Source: Megalonaias nervosa (Eukaryota > Mollusca > Bivalvia > Unionida > Unionidae). From it: a DNA stretch of 64,000 nucleotides. The stretch is from positions 101,168-165,167 of the forward strand of contig JAECUM010003716.1 in NCBI GenBank assembly GCA_016617855.1, written 5' to 3'. Below, piece after piece: positions 1 to 12,100 of this stretch; positions within the stretch are counted from its first letter, which is position 1, and the number at the start of each line of letters is the position of its first letter. The position numbers were made by a program, and so were the translations under genes. The notes beneath the pieces were generated by a model. The model made no database searches, was not told the DNA's origin, and saw only the letters and a list, made by a program, of their open reading frames with translations.

Positions 1-769
1 CAGTATAAATGCAGATTAAATTTACAGTCTCTGGAAACTAAATATCTGGCTGTTAAGGAAGTTGAGGGTGGGGCATCTCGCAAAGATGTCTGTGAAAAAT
101 TTTAAATGTATTGAGCAGACATTGTTACAGTATTGTATTATAAGAATCATTTTCTTTTAATACCTCATTAGCATGTGTCAATGTATACAATATTCCTTCA
201 TTAATCACATCAGCCACATATCTCTTGTTCGCTTTTATGTACTTTTCACGATGACTTCTGTAACTAAATACACGTACTGTTTAAACCAACTTGTTGACAG
301 GTTTTCATTTCCCTGTGAATAGCCCCATCCCCTTGGTAGCCTCAGTAAGATGGGAATTGACTGACCAAAATTTAGGCCAATTTAAGTACATGTACTCCAA
401 GCGTGTAAATAACAACTATGTAACCATGTGCTTATGCCGACATTGAATAATCATAGTGAATGTTTTTCATATCAGGATGTGACCGATGCAATATTTTAGA
501 GTGGATTTTATTACACAAAGGTAACCAAAATGTAATTTGTCAATATACAAGTGTATTTGACACTGGTTTTGTCTTCATGTAATCAAAATTTGCATTGTTT
601 GGTTTCTCAAAGTGTAAATGCTACTCACTGACGACAGGTCACCCCTTACTGACGAATTTAACTTGTATCTTTTTTTCAGTACCTCCCCCCCAAACACTTA
701 TCTCGACATCCGCCTATGTCGACAATATTTCCTCGGGCCCAAGGATGTCGACATAAACGGGTAGGACTG
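1..769 (+). mobile_element. Tigger/pogo-like DNA transposon remnant, cut by window edge
   Basis: Positions 1-105 read QYKCRLNLQSLETKY then LAVKEVEGGASRKDVCEKF and a stop. This is the CENP-B/psq-type helix-turn-helix that opens Tigger and pogo transposases. The sequence at about 300-395 matches, in inverse orientation, about 8575-8680 of the element at 7254-8970, so the two are relatives. The right end reads GGGTAGGACTG before TA at 770-771, close to the end GGGTTTGACTG of that element. The transposase is truncated; the distance from helix-turn-helix to end is far too short for a full enzyme. Confidence 0.65.
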
Positions 770-1010
770 TAGTTTCATACTTAATGAACATAACAAAATT
801 GACAATTAGTTACTTTAATTGTAATTATTTTAGTTTATTTTACCTGCAATTATTTTAGTTTATTTTACATACAATTATTTTAGGTTATTTTACATACATA
901 TTTTACCATATATATGTGCACAAAGACAATTTTATGGAATGACATGATATCGTAAACGACCTGCTTACCCTGCCTCCTTCACCTGATTACAAATTTACCA
1001 AATCCATCTA

Positions 1011-1253
1011 GGGCCCCGAGCAGTCTAATGCGCTCACTATTATGGATCACTGCCATCTCATCTCTGTCTGCGTGGGTTCAAGTCTCTGGCTCGGCCATTG
1101 TGGGTATGTGAGAAAGCTTGCCAGTAGCTTCTTGTGGTTCGATGGTTCTTTTCTGGGTTTTCCTGGATTCTTCCTCCACCATTTATACTGGCCACCATGT
1201 ATAGCCTATCTTGTGCTGAAAAATGGCATTAAACCCTATAACAACAACAACAA
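1011..1253 (+). repeat. tRNA-derived SINE, family 1, copy 1
   Basis: About 243 bp with a tRNA-like head containing a B-box-like GGGTTCAAGTCT (about 1074-1085), a unique body, and a tail of AAACCCTATAACAACAACAA type. Three more copies in the same orientation lie at 14953, 22001 and 22731. Open frames across it are not genes. Confidence 0.85.
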
Positions 1254-1255
1254 CC

Positions 1256-2998
1256 AAATCCATCTTGGCAGACTTCAGACACTTTAACCAAACTGCCCTG
1301 CCCCTGCCAAATGAATCAAAGGATGTTAATTGGATTATAGTGAAATTAGCAACTAAATTGTCTTTCTTGTTTAAGCCAGTTCCCAGCCACATGATCATGA
1401 ACAGTTTTACCATAAATATACTGCACTGGAAGCAGTATGTGAAAATAAATGAAAAAATTAATTTTTCAATAATAATTTTGCCAATACAGGAAATTTCAGT
1501 GAGTATTGGGAGGGATGGGAGACACGCATCATATTAGGAGGAAAATCCCAACAGCTGGAAGGTTCATATGTATGCGTTCTCTTTATAGGTCTCTTGAATT
1601 GCTAGAGACTGAAAATAAATCTAAGTCATAAATAGTTCCTTGTAGATATGATCTTCCTTAGCGGCTGTTGTAGCTTGCTATGAACTGGATTTATACAGAT
1701 AATAAATGCGAAATTTTAGACATCATGCAACGCATATTACCCAAAGAGCCATCAGCTTGCGTTAATAACTTGAATATTGTAATTAGGCTTTAATAAATAC
1801 AGTATGACTATACTATTTTGCATAAGCTTTAACTCTGGAAATTAACATCTTGACTCATAAAATTGTTGGTTTGATTCCACAAATTTAGACTTTAGGGTTG
1901 TATTCCCCTCTCCCCGAATTTGTGTTGAGAATACTGAGGAGCGGGTGCTGGTTGCCAATTGGGATGTTTTTAAGTGCAGTAAAGATTCTTATGAGAGTGC
2001 TCTTTCTATTAGAGGGGACATTTCTTTGTACTCCGCTGTTGCATTTATGTTAATATTTACATTGCAAATTAAAACTTGAGATAAATGATGCCAATTTGAT
2101 GCCCACTCAGCACATGTAGGATATCACCATATGCAGTATATTCAGTATCCAGAGATTTTAGATTGTGTAGTAACCTTCTAAAACAGGCTAGGGACAAAAC
2201 TAAGAGGGGAAAGGTCTTATATAGTCCACAGTGACTTGAATTCTCAGTTTTAGTGACCAGCCATAATAGGTACAGACGGATATAAAGAACATGTGACAAA
2301 TATATATATCTTGTGACAAGCGACAATTTATTTAGACTGGATAATTTTCATACAAGTAAAGATTCTGGTCTTTTTGCATGTTGTGGTCAGGGCATATCAT
2401 TATTCCTTTTGTCTGTACATTCATCAAAAAATCTTATAACAGCAAACTACCTGTTTTGATGGATGGATGATAAACTTGATTTTCATGAATGATCATGAAT
2501 TGTGTATTTGCATATTCATCACTGTGGTGTTATTGTAGGAGTCTATGACACATTGATATAATGTGCAGGTATTTTGATTCCTACAAACATATTGTTTTAT
2601 TTTTGAAATATTATCTTGTAGGAGTCATGCTCTCGGAGTTGAAAACTGAATAATCCTAAGATGAATCAACTTCTGTACATTTGAACTGTTCTTAATATAG
2701 TATAACCTGACTTGAAAAACCATGGTTTTGTGAGTCCAAATGTCATTTAAGTTCGGATTCTTAATGCATTGATTAGTTTTTATCATGAAGAGCAGTTACC
2801 TGAATTTCAAGACAATTTTTCATTGGCAGAGAGAGTGATCTCCCAATGTAGTTTCACTGTATTTGTCTTTGAGTTCATCATCCAAATATTTGTCCTCTTG
2901 TTCCAAGCATAGTAAGAAGGCATATGTTGTTTTTAAAATGCTTCATGGTAACAATAAATACCTTTTTTTGTTTCATGGTTGTCTTTTTCTGTCAACAG
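1256..2998. other. No recognisable feature
   Basis: Upstream intron of the GTPBP2-like gene, AT-rich. No exon, transposon end or tandem repeat was seen. Short open frames here lack any family signal. Confidence 0.5.
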
Positions 2999-3110
2999 AT
3001 TGGGGGCTACATTGACTGTACTAAGGGAACGTGAAGTAGAATCAGAGGACAACAGAGAACCCAGGAAGGCCCTAGAAATCCTTGTTCGTAAAGTCCCAGA
3101 TGATCAGCAG
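2999..3110 (+). CDS. GTPBP2: GTPBP2-like exon, pre-GTPase region
   Basis: First coding exon in the window. The acceptor is a T-rich tract ending CAACAG and the donor is GTAGCT, a weak match to consensus. The first base completes a codon begun in an upstream exon outside the window. Then 37 codons run in frame and include VLREREVE and [11 protein letters not shown], which match the stretch just before the G domain in GTPBP2 (LREREV and VRKVPDNQQ in vertebrates). It ends in phase 0, matching the next exon. I searched 1-2998 for the preceding exon by eye and found no convincing candidate. Confidence 0.88.
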
Positions 3111-6100
3111 GTAGCTGTCAAAAGTTTTACAATTAACCCTTCAGCATAGCCAGGGCTTTAGTGCTAAGGAGCCAAATAATGGTTTCCGGTTCAAGTACAT
3201 GTTACTCCCGGTTGATTTATTTTTTCCTCCAAAATAGTGGTTTGAAACCCTATTCATAGTCTCTTGTAGACAAATCCATGATAGCATCTTGGTTCTTTAT
3301 GCTCATTTTAGTGGTCCATCCCATTCTCATCCCTGCTCATTCACTGCTTATTCTCCAGGCCTTCCCTCAGGGGGGATACATCAGAATTCTTTAATATCTC
3401 TAATCATTTTTCACATGGAGAAACATACTTGCATCAACCCCACAATTTTAAGAGTATGTCTTTAAAGATGTAGGCTGGAGTAGATGTAGTAAATAGTTTG
3501 AAATGGATGAATGACACTCTTGAAGTTACTCAAGGACTGATGAAATCTCCCATTGTATGCACTGTCTTGTAATGAAATGGGGATCTCCAAAGTCTACAAG
3601 GCACACATTGCATACATGTATAATTTTGTTAGTATGTGATGATATTTACTTGTCTGCCCAGCACAAAGAGTACTTGAGAAAGAGGTATTGCCTTAGATCC
3701 ATGACAGCAAATAACTCTGTCTTTGAAAATTTACATTAAAAAAGAGAGTTGAAAGACTTGAAAACCTACAATATACCAACTTAATAGTTGTACATATATG
3801 ACATTTGTTGATAGGTAGCAAAAAATCTAACACTGCAATGCATTTTGATTCACACATTTATTTTACACCTTCTGTATTCATGTGAAAAGCATAATGTAAA
3901 GTTCATCATATGTTTGCATCATTCTGCCTTTATTTCACATGCAACATGTGAATTAAAACACAATGTTTATGGCACATTCTTCATTTTTTGTAGTTTATTG
4001 ATCTCCGCCTTGCTGTTCTTGGTAATGTTGATGGTGGTAAGAGCACACTGCTTGGGGTCCTCACTCAGGGAGAATTAGACAATGGTCGTGGCAGGGCACG
4101 ACTCAATTTGTTCAGGCACCTTCATGAAATTCAGTCAGGTCGGACCTCCTGCATAAGCCATGAAGTATTGGGCTTTGATAGTAAAGGAGGGGTAAGTTAG
4201 CAGTGTTACTATATGCATGGAAAATCGGTAGATTTTAATATTGTTTACTTTATACACCTTCCATAAGCCAGAGCACATCATGTTATGATGTTGTCTGTCC
4301 ATCTGTCTAACCATCTGGTACTAGTTTTGTTTCTGCACAATAACTCAGGTTCTGCACCATCTACAGTTACTAATTTGTAGATGGCTTGCAGTTGGGGTAG
4401 GGAAGAATCAAGTTGATTTTGGAGTCAAAGGTCAAGATAACTATGGCTGAAAGAAGCAAAATGGTTTCCACACAGTACCATTAGTTCTATGTCACTTACC
4501 TGAACCAATATGTGGGATGGCTTGCACTTGGGGTAAAGAAGAAACCTATTGATTTTGGGATCAAAAGATCAAAAGTCAAGACAGTGTGACTAAAAGAAAA
4601 ATGGTTTCCATACAATAACATTTTAGTTCTAAATCACATCCTAGATCAGATTTTGTGGATGGTTTGTACTTGGCATCACAAAAAAAATCTATTAATTTTA
4701 GGTCAAAGGTCAGTGGTGCTATGATTAAAAGAAGAAAAAATGTATTTTACATTATAGCTTTCTACAAAACAGATATGGACCAAACTTAATGGGTTGCTTT
4801 CTTGTACTTGGGGTAAGGAATAGGCCTATCAGTTTTGGGGTCAAAAGGTCAATGGTCATGGTCACAGTGACTGAGAAGAAAAAATGGTTTCTGCACTGGG
4901 GGTATTTTACGGTCTTTTGGATGGTGGTGTGTCCGTTTTACTGAATGAGCACTAAGGATTTTTCAGACTTGAAAAGTAGTATTTGCCAAACCTACAGAGC
5001 TGGTAGAAGAAATTATTGAAATTTAACCAACCAGTAGAACCATCATCGCTGGCTGACCACATGACTGTGTCACTGTAATGATGGAACCAGCATCATAGTC
5101 ATACACAAGCAATTAGGTTAAGCCAAGTACAACAGTTAACAGCAAAGAGAGTGGGCATTTAATTTATTCCAGATTATCTTGATTGGGTACCCAAGAAGCA
5201 GTAAGAAAAGGTGTCATTCAAGTGATAGGCTTCAAATTAGGTGACAGTATTTATTTAGCAGAACAGTTTTGTAAAGGTATCAGGAAACAATTGTATCTGA
5301 GCTTAAAGAGTAGATGATGTTCACATCAACAGTTGCATTGCTAGGTTAAAGCTGAAACTGATGATAATAAGTTGCTCCACACATTACACAACATTACACA
5401 TCAGGCAGATTGGCTGTTATTTTCTGACATGTTTTTAAACGTCATTATTTATCCATGGAAAATATGATTATCAGCATTACCTTTAATGAGAGATAATTTT
5501 TTAAATAAACACCTTTTCAAGTTTTTTAGCCATTGCTTTGTTAAGAGGTAAAAGATGTTCAGCAAATGAAAGCATCACAAATTGAGCAAGTTATATATAG
5601 CTATAGTTATAAATAGCTGTCAGTAGTAAGCCAGTCGTGCAGGAGGGGGAAAAGGTCGAGTTTCAAATGGGGTTTGAATAAATGGCACTGTTTCGGTTAT
5701 TGTATACCATGTACATGTTTAGAAGTTTTTATAAACATTGCAGATTGGTATATGTAGGATAATTCTGCAGGGAACTGGATTTCAACCAAATTTGGTTTGC
5801 AGCTTTATATTGATGAGACCTCAAATGAGTTTGATTTTAATGCCTTTTTAGTCATTATTTAAATGAGTTAAGTCCATGATTATCCCACCTGATTTTGGTA
5901 TAACATTATTGGGAATGATTATGTCTCAACCGAGTTTCATACGCAGCTTTGTATTGATGATACTTCAAACCTGTTCAATTTCTAACTTGCAGCTGCATCA
6001 TATACAAGAGTTATGACTCCTGATAACTCATATCTCATAACTTCTGTTTCTGAAGCATAACTTTACAGGTGATTGAGGAAACAAAATTCTTTAATTGGCT

Positions 6101-9100
6101 CCTCCCATGATATAACGTCATGATTATGTGTACTTGAAGGGTAAAGGCTGAGGAATTTGAACACATTGATGAACAATATGGTCTTAAATCAATAAAAATT
6201 GAATGGAAATATTCAGAAATAAACCATTTTGCAAAATTACATAATACTAAGATGCTTCATTTTTCACATTACTCTTCCTCTGAATTCATGTTTTTCAATC
6301 TGCACCAGAATTAATCAGTTTGACTGTTGTAAAATGAATATGAATGCGCCTGATTCTTGTCTTCTTAACTTTTGTTTCCACAGCATTTCATTAACTTTGG
6401 ATTTTTGGATTTCAACCAAACTTGACATGCTTCAAGTAGACAAGATATTGTTTTAGATTTCGAACATTTCATGTTATAATAGCATTCATAGCTCCAGTTG
6501 GCTTATTTGCCTAATTTTGATCTCCCAACATAACTTTACTTGAATTGTTTGATTTTAAGTCAGTTTGGCATTCAGCTTTATATTGCTGAGACCTTGAAAG
6601 AGTTAACTCCAGCCCTCCATGCAGTCATTCACAGGAGTTATGACCCCTGATTGCATGTCTGCCTAGATATTGGTTTCCACAGTACAGTGTGACCCCGCTA
6701 TAGCACGCTTCGTTATAACACAAATTCGGATATAACACAGTCATGGTGTGGCTCCCGAAATTTCATATATATGTATTTTTCTTGTTCACGAAAAAAATTC
6801 TTTTGTAAAAGTACGAAAAAACATTTAAAAAAATTTACTATCATTTTGGGGAAGATTTTGCATATGAATAATACAAGACAATCAGGGCATGGCTGAAATT
6901 TTATATGTATTTTTCTCATACACAAAAAATAGTTTTTTCTTCTTAAAAGTACAAAAATAACATGTAAAAAGTTTATTCAGGGATCGTGCAGGGCTTTGCC
7001 AATGTCGCAAATTGTGATATTTTTTTCCTTATTGGCAGCAGAATATACCATCTGGTGATATTTTTTTTTATTGGCGACATTGTTGGCTGTTTAAACTTGT
7101 ATATACAGCCATTGGTTTGGAGTGGAGAATTTCAGAGGCCCCATGAAAGGAAACCGCAAACATAATATAAAAAATGCACTGAAATTTATCTGTTGTTACA
7201 TAAACAAATTCTTAGTCCATATTGACAAACCATCTTAACAGTGCATTGTTATACAGTCAAACCCACTTATCTCGAGCACCCATGTATGTCAAGCATTTTC
7301 GTCCAGTCCTGAAAAAATCCTTTGTTGTGCTAATTTTTCCCCACTTATCTCGACCCCTTTTAAGTCGATAACCCCGTTATGTCTGGCATAAGTATCAGTC
7401 CGAAGTGACGTGGACCTGCTTAATTCAACAAAATGCAACTTTAAATGTCAGTCTTGGAGAAATTTTTACAACAAATGATCTGGCATTTCTGCTACACCGA
7501 CACGGATGGAAAACGTCAGTACAAGACCAAATTTTGCCAGTACAAATGCTGATCAACCAGTCTCATCACCAATTATCAGGTCAACATCAATAAATGAAGC
7601 TAAAAATACCTAATTCGTTTCACACTATATATTTAAAACGAATTAGGTACTTTTAGCTACATTTAATGATGCTACCCTGAAAATTTACAGAATTACAGAT
7701 AGGATAAAATTCACAATGATTTGCGGAACAAACCATAGTGTAATCCCATTTCAGTATCGTCATGGTTAGTGACCAACTTAATCCATACACAATTTACAAC
7801 TTTGGTTCAGAGTTCTTTTCATATGAAGTAAATCAGTAGTTAATAAGTGTTTCTAAGCTTGGTGTAAGTGTAAGCCTTCAACTGTCTGCATGGCTAGATC
7901 ATGTGACTTTAATCATCTATACATAGAAACCGGCAAAATTCCAAACCAAACTGGTACACACACACACCCCAACAAAACAAACACGTAGGTATTAATTTGT
8001 TTTAAACAAGAGTATATAAAACCACAAATGGTATTGCAAAAATCCATAGGGCCCATTTTTTTTAATGAAGTTGTCAATGGCTGTGCAATGATTACAGAGT
8101 CTTAAACGCAAACGGAACATAGCAAAAAGTGACTGCTTGGATTAATGTCTATGAAATAGAAAGAAGAGTGCTTTAATTTGTGTTGTTTTATCTTGAATCG
8201 AATATCAAAGCCTTGCAATCCATCAAAGTGATATGCCGACTCATTCTGGCGCTGTGTTATTGCCGATGGTCACTGATCAGAGTTGGAAGGGACATGGGAC
8301 TACAGCTATATGAACAGAATAAGTCGGCTTCTTACAGAATTTGATGTTGAGGCAGTTAACTATAAAGATGTTAAATGCATTTTACAGTTTCTCGGTACAT
8401 GAATACTGACAGTCTCATATTTTCTTCGGTACAGAGGCAAATTTTATCAGTAAAAACTGGCATGCCGGTGTAAAGGAACCTCTGATAATCAAAATTGTCA
8501 TGCACAGTTTTGGTCAGTTACATTTTGCTACTAGTTAAAGTCAACACAAACAAAAGGAAATTTTTTTTAACAAGTACAGTCCTACATGTACTTAAATTGG
8601 CCTAGGTGTTGGTCAGTGTGAGAAAACTGTTGAGGCTACCAAAGGGATGAGGCTATTCACAGGGAAAGAAAAAAAATTTTAAATCACTGAACATACTTTA
8701 ATGTTGTAAAAGTATGAGACTTGTTACCTAATCTCATTTAAATGACCGCCAATCTGTTTTTGGGCAATCGGGCATGACTGAATTATTATTTTTATTGTGC
8801 CTTAGAAATGTTCTTCGCTTTTAGAAACAAAACGCCATATTTTTGGTACTTCAGATGCATAATCATGGTTATGCAATAGGTTTGACAACTAAACCCTGAC
8901 ATCTCGGGACCTGGCTATGTTGACGATTTTTTTACGCCCCCGACGTAATCGAGATAACTGGGTTTGACTGTATCATAATCTGCTTATGTTTACATCCAGC
9001 ATGAGTACTGTATGTTGTGAGATATCCACTTTTTTTTTTCTTCACATTAATTGGTAGCAGAGATCAGCCGGACAAGGCATTACCTCATAGTCTATCTTTT

Positions 9101-12100
9101 GTCGGATTTTCGGCCGCTTGCTAGTAATTAATATATTTAAAGTAAAATTCCTCTTCTTTTCACTCAGAATTAAATCTTTCAGAACACTCACATTTTCTGT
9201 TGTAATCCCTGTCATCAGACCAGAATACCTGTGTCTCTATTGTCCGTTGACCCTTTTTTAAATTTCTGACACATGCGTGGAAGGCAGCATCACTCTGCTA
9301 CCAACAATGTAAAATAAAAAAAAAATAAAACAAAAAATAAGATCTTACTTGTTTGTCTATTTAGTAGGCAGGGAGGAACAGTAACTACAATCAACCAAAT
9401 GACGCTCAATTCCTTTTTTAAAAATATACCCAGATAAAATAGTTTGATGAAGTTTCAAAGAAAACAGATTACCTTTGAAGCACCGATTGTTATGAAAACG
9501 TACTGAGCAAATGGAAAAAAATCAATCTCAGTCATGCAGTACAATTATTTGATGTTGCTGCCACAATAAGAAACAGGCATTTGTTTGGTTCTCCAAAGCT
9601 GTCCTTTAGCGGTGACTTTAATAATGCATGCACCCTTCATCAAAGAAAGCCAACTACAATCTTCAGTAAAAACAAAGAATCTTTATTCAAAGGAAGTCAG
9701 TACAAACTTAAATAAAAGCAATGGAATCTGATGGATTGTTTCATTTTCCAGCGTGACTGGAATACATTTACTGTGCAATGAAAGTTTGCTTTTTTGCAGG
9801 AAAAAAGTTTATGCTTACGAACGCTACCAACAGCAGCTTAAAATGCAAACTATTATCGACTTGGGACGTACTGAAAAGTAAATGTGCTTCATCATTCATT
9901 ACACGATGTGGTATTTTTTTCCACTGAATTCAGATCTATATGACCTGTGACAAAATTTTTGAATATTTTAAATCTGTGTGTGTGCATATTTTCAATGGAG
10001 GTACTTGTATTCTGGATTCAATGTATGTGATGAGATTCGTGGGTGAGTACACTGTGTTGATACTCTATTCATGCTATACATTAGACATGTATATATAAAC
10101 AGTATGCACTTACATGTACCAATGCATGGTTCTTTGAATAAAGTAAAAGATTATATATGCCTGCTCTTTTTCACCACAGGTGTATTTCTCATTTAATATG
10201 CGTCAATTTAAGATGGTAACTGTGCCAATGAAGCAAGTATTGTTGCACCTGCATTTATTACCTAAAAAACCCCCCCACACACATACACAAAATTTTGGGG
10301 GTACATGCATCATTTTCTTCAGCTAACTGACCTGGTTGCTTATAACATGGTCGGGTTCTATGGCTCCCAACTACCGTGTTATAGCGGGGTCACACTGTAT
10401 CTCTTTGCTAAGGATTGTTGTATGACAACCAGATTTGGCCTGCAGCTTTTTCAGATGCCTATATCCCATGAGATTCATTGTTAGGTTACAGAATCGTTTT
10501 TAGAGCAATAATTTTACATTTTTTTCAGCATTGGTTTTTGCACAGGATCATCATGGATTTAAAGTGATTCTATATATCACTTGTGCAGATTTGTTAATCG
10601 GCATCATTTGTAGAGATATTTCCCATTACTGTTGGATACAGTTTTGTTTCCAGAAAGTTTTCTGTTTCAAGCCTTGCTGAAAAAATTGATGCAAGCAAGG
10701 CCTTTGAAATGCACCCATTGCCGATAGTTGTTGTTATATTAAGAAATAAATCAGATGTATAGAAAGAATAACATGTCTTCACAATTTTTAAAAAAAAATA
10801 ATTCTTAGTGACAGTTGTGTTACCACTCATTCATTTTTCTGATAGGTTGTAAATTACAGTGAGTCAAGGTCAATTGAGGAGATATGTGAACATTCCTCCA
10901 AACTGATCACGCTAATTGACTTGGCCGGCCATCATAAGTATCTGAAGACCACCATATTTGGACTCACCTGCTACAAACCAGATTTCTCCATGCTGGTTGT
11001 TAGTGCAAATACAGGAATGGGTAAGTAAAAGGGGGGGGGGTAGAGATTATTATACCCATACTTTTGCATTAGCAGTATTGTAATGCATGCCCATCTGTCT
11101 CTAAATCACTGTCTTCCTAAGTTGTTGATGGAAATCTCCAAAGTAGACACATTAATTATGGTAACCATGTGCACACTGTAGATGGCCAAGGAAAGATCAG
11201 TTTGACACTTAATTGTGCGTGAACTAGATTTTGTTCTTACTCTTATAAAAGTAATTAATTAGGCTTAGATATCACTTTTTGGGGCAACCTTGTTGTCATC
11301 AACCATATTTGGATGCTGTGTTTAAGTATTTTAAAGTCTTGTTGCAATACATTAAAGCACAGGTGGTGGGGAATACAAAGAATTTTGTGGAACTTTTGTC
11401 GTAGCAAAAATGAAGGCCTTCTCAAGCCTATGCTTTCCGTTATTGCATTACTAATAGATTTTGTTTTGGGCACTTTAATAGCAGTAATACATTGCCTACT
11501 TCTGTTGTATTTCTTTACCATTCTGAGACACCATGTCCCCAATCCAAGCTAAATTAGAAATTGGAGGCCATGAATAGAAAAGAATGTGATCCCACTCTGA
11601 TTACTTAGTCATAGCCAATATATAGAATTCCTGCCTCATTTTCCTTGGACTTTGTGCAAGTACACATGTCAAGATCACTCATCATAATTCACCCTTGTTC
11701 TTAAATATCTTTTTGGCCATTTTTGATACCTTTTAGCAATAGAATGTTTTTCTTCCCAGTCCTTGCATTATTTTAGAGCTGTTGTGTTCCATTTGCTAAC
11801 TTTGAAGGGGTTTTTTTGTACCTAATTCGGCAGTTGATGTTCATTATTAACCCCTTTTTAGTAAACAATGTTCTTGTTAGTATTATCTACCCTTCTTTTG
11901 GTTCCCAGTTATCTTGTATTCTTTTAAAAATTTGTTCTCATTAAGAGATATGTCACAATCTGTGGGTAAGCAGGGGCTCAAAAAAAAGCTGCAGCCTATG
12001 CTTATTGTATACTGGTTGTGCTTACATAGACGGTTGTTCTGTATGTTGCCTATAAACATAGCTATTGGTTTCATTCCCTAGCCTGACTCTTTAATCCCTA

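Larger units (their letters stand above)
6685..10397. mobile_element. TA-flanked DNA transposon, ~3.7 kb, hosting nested elements
   Basis: Inverted ends: CAGTGTGACCCCGCTATA at the left and its reverse complement TATAGCGGGGTCACACTG at the right, extending to about 22 bp. TA dinucleotides lie outside (6683-6684 and 10398-10399), as in Tc1/mariner/pogo elements. Without the inserted 7254-8970 element it is about 2 kb. I found no transposase in the remainder. It has an internal direct duplication: about 6752-6840 and 6892-6975 share a TATGTATTTTTCTYRTWCAC core. Confidence 0.85.

Noticed and set aside
1042..1537. Overlapping open frames near 1.0-1.5 kb
   Set aside because: They cross a SINE and its flank. 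The equivalent frames at 14807-15185 and 22057-22263 arise from the same SINE.
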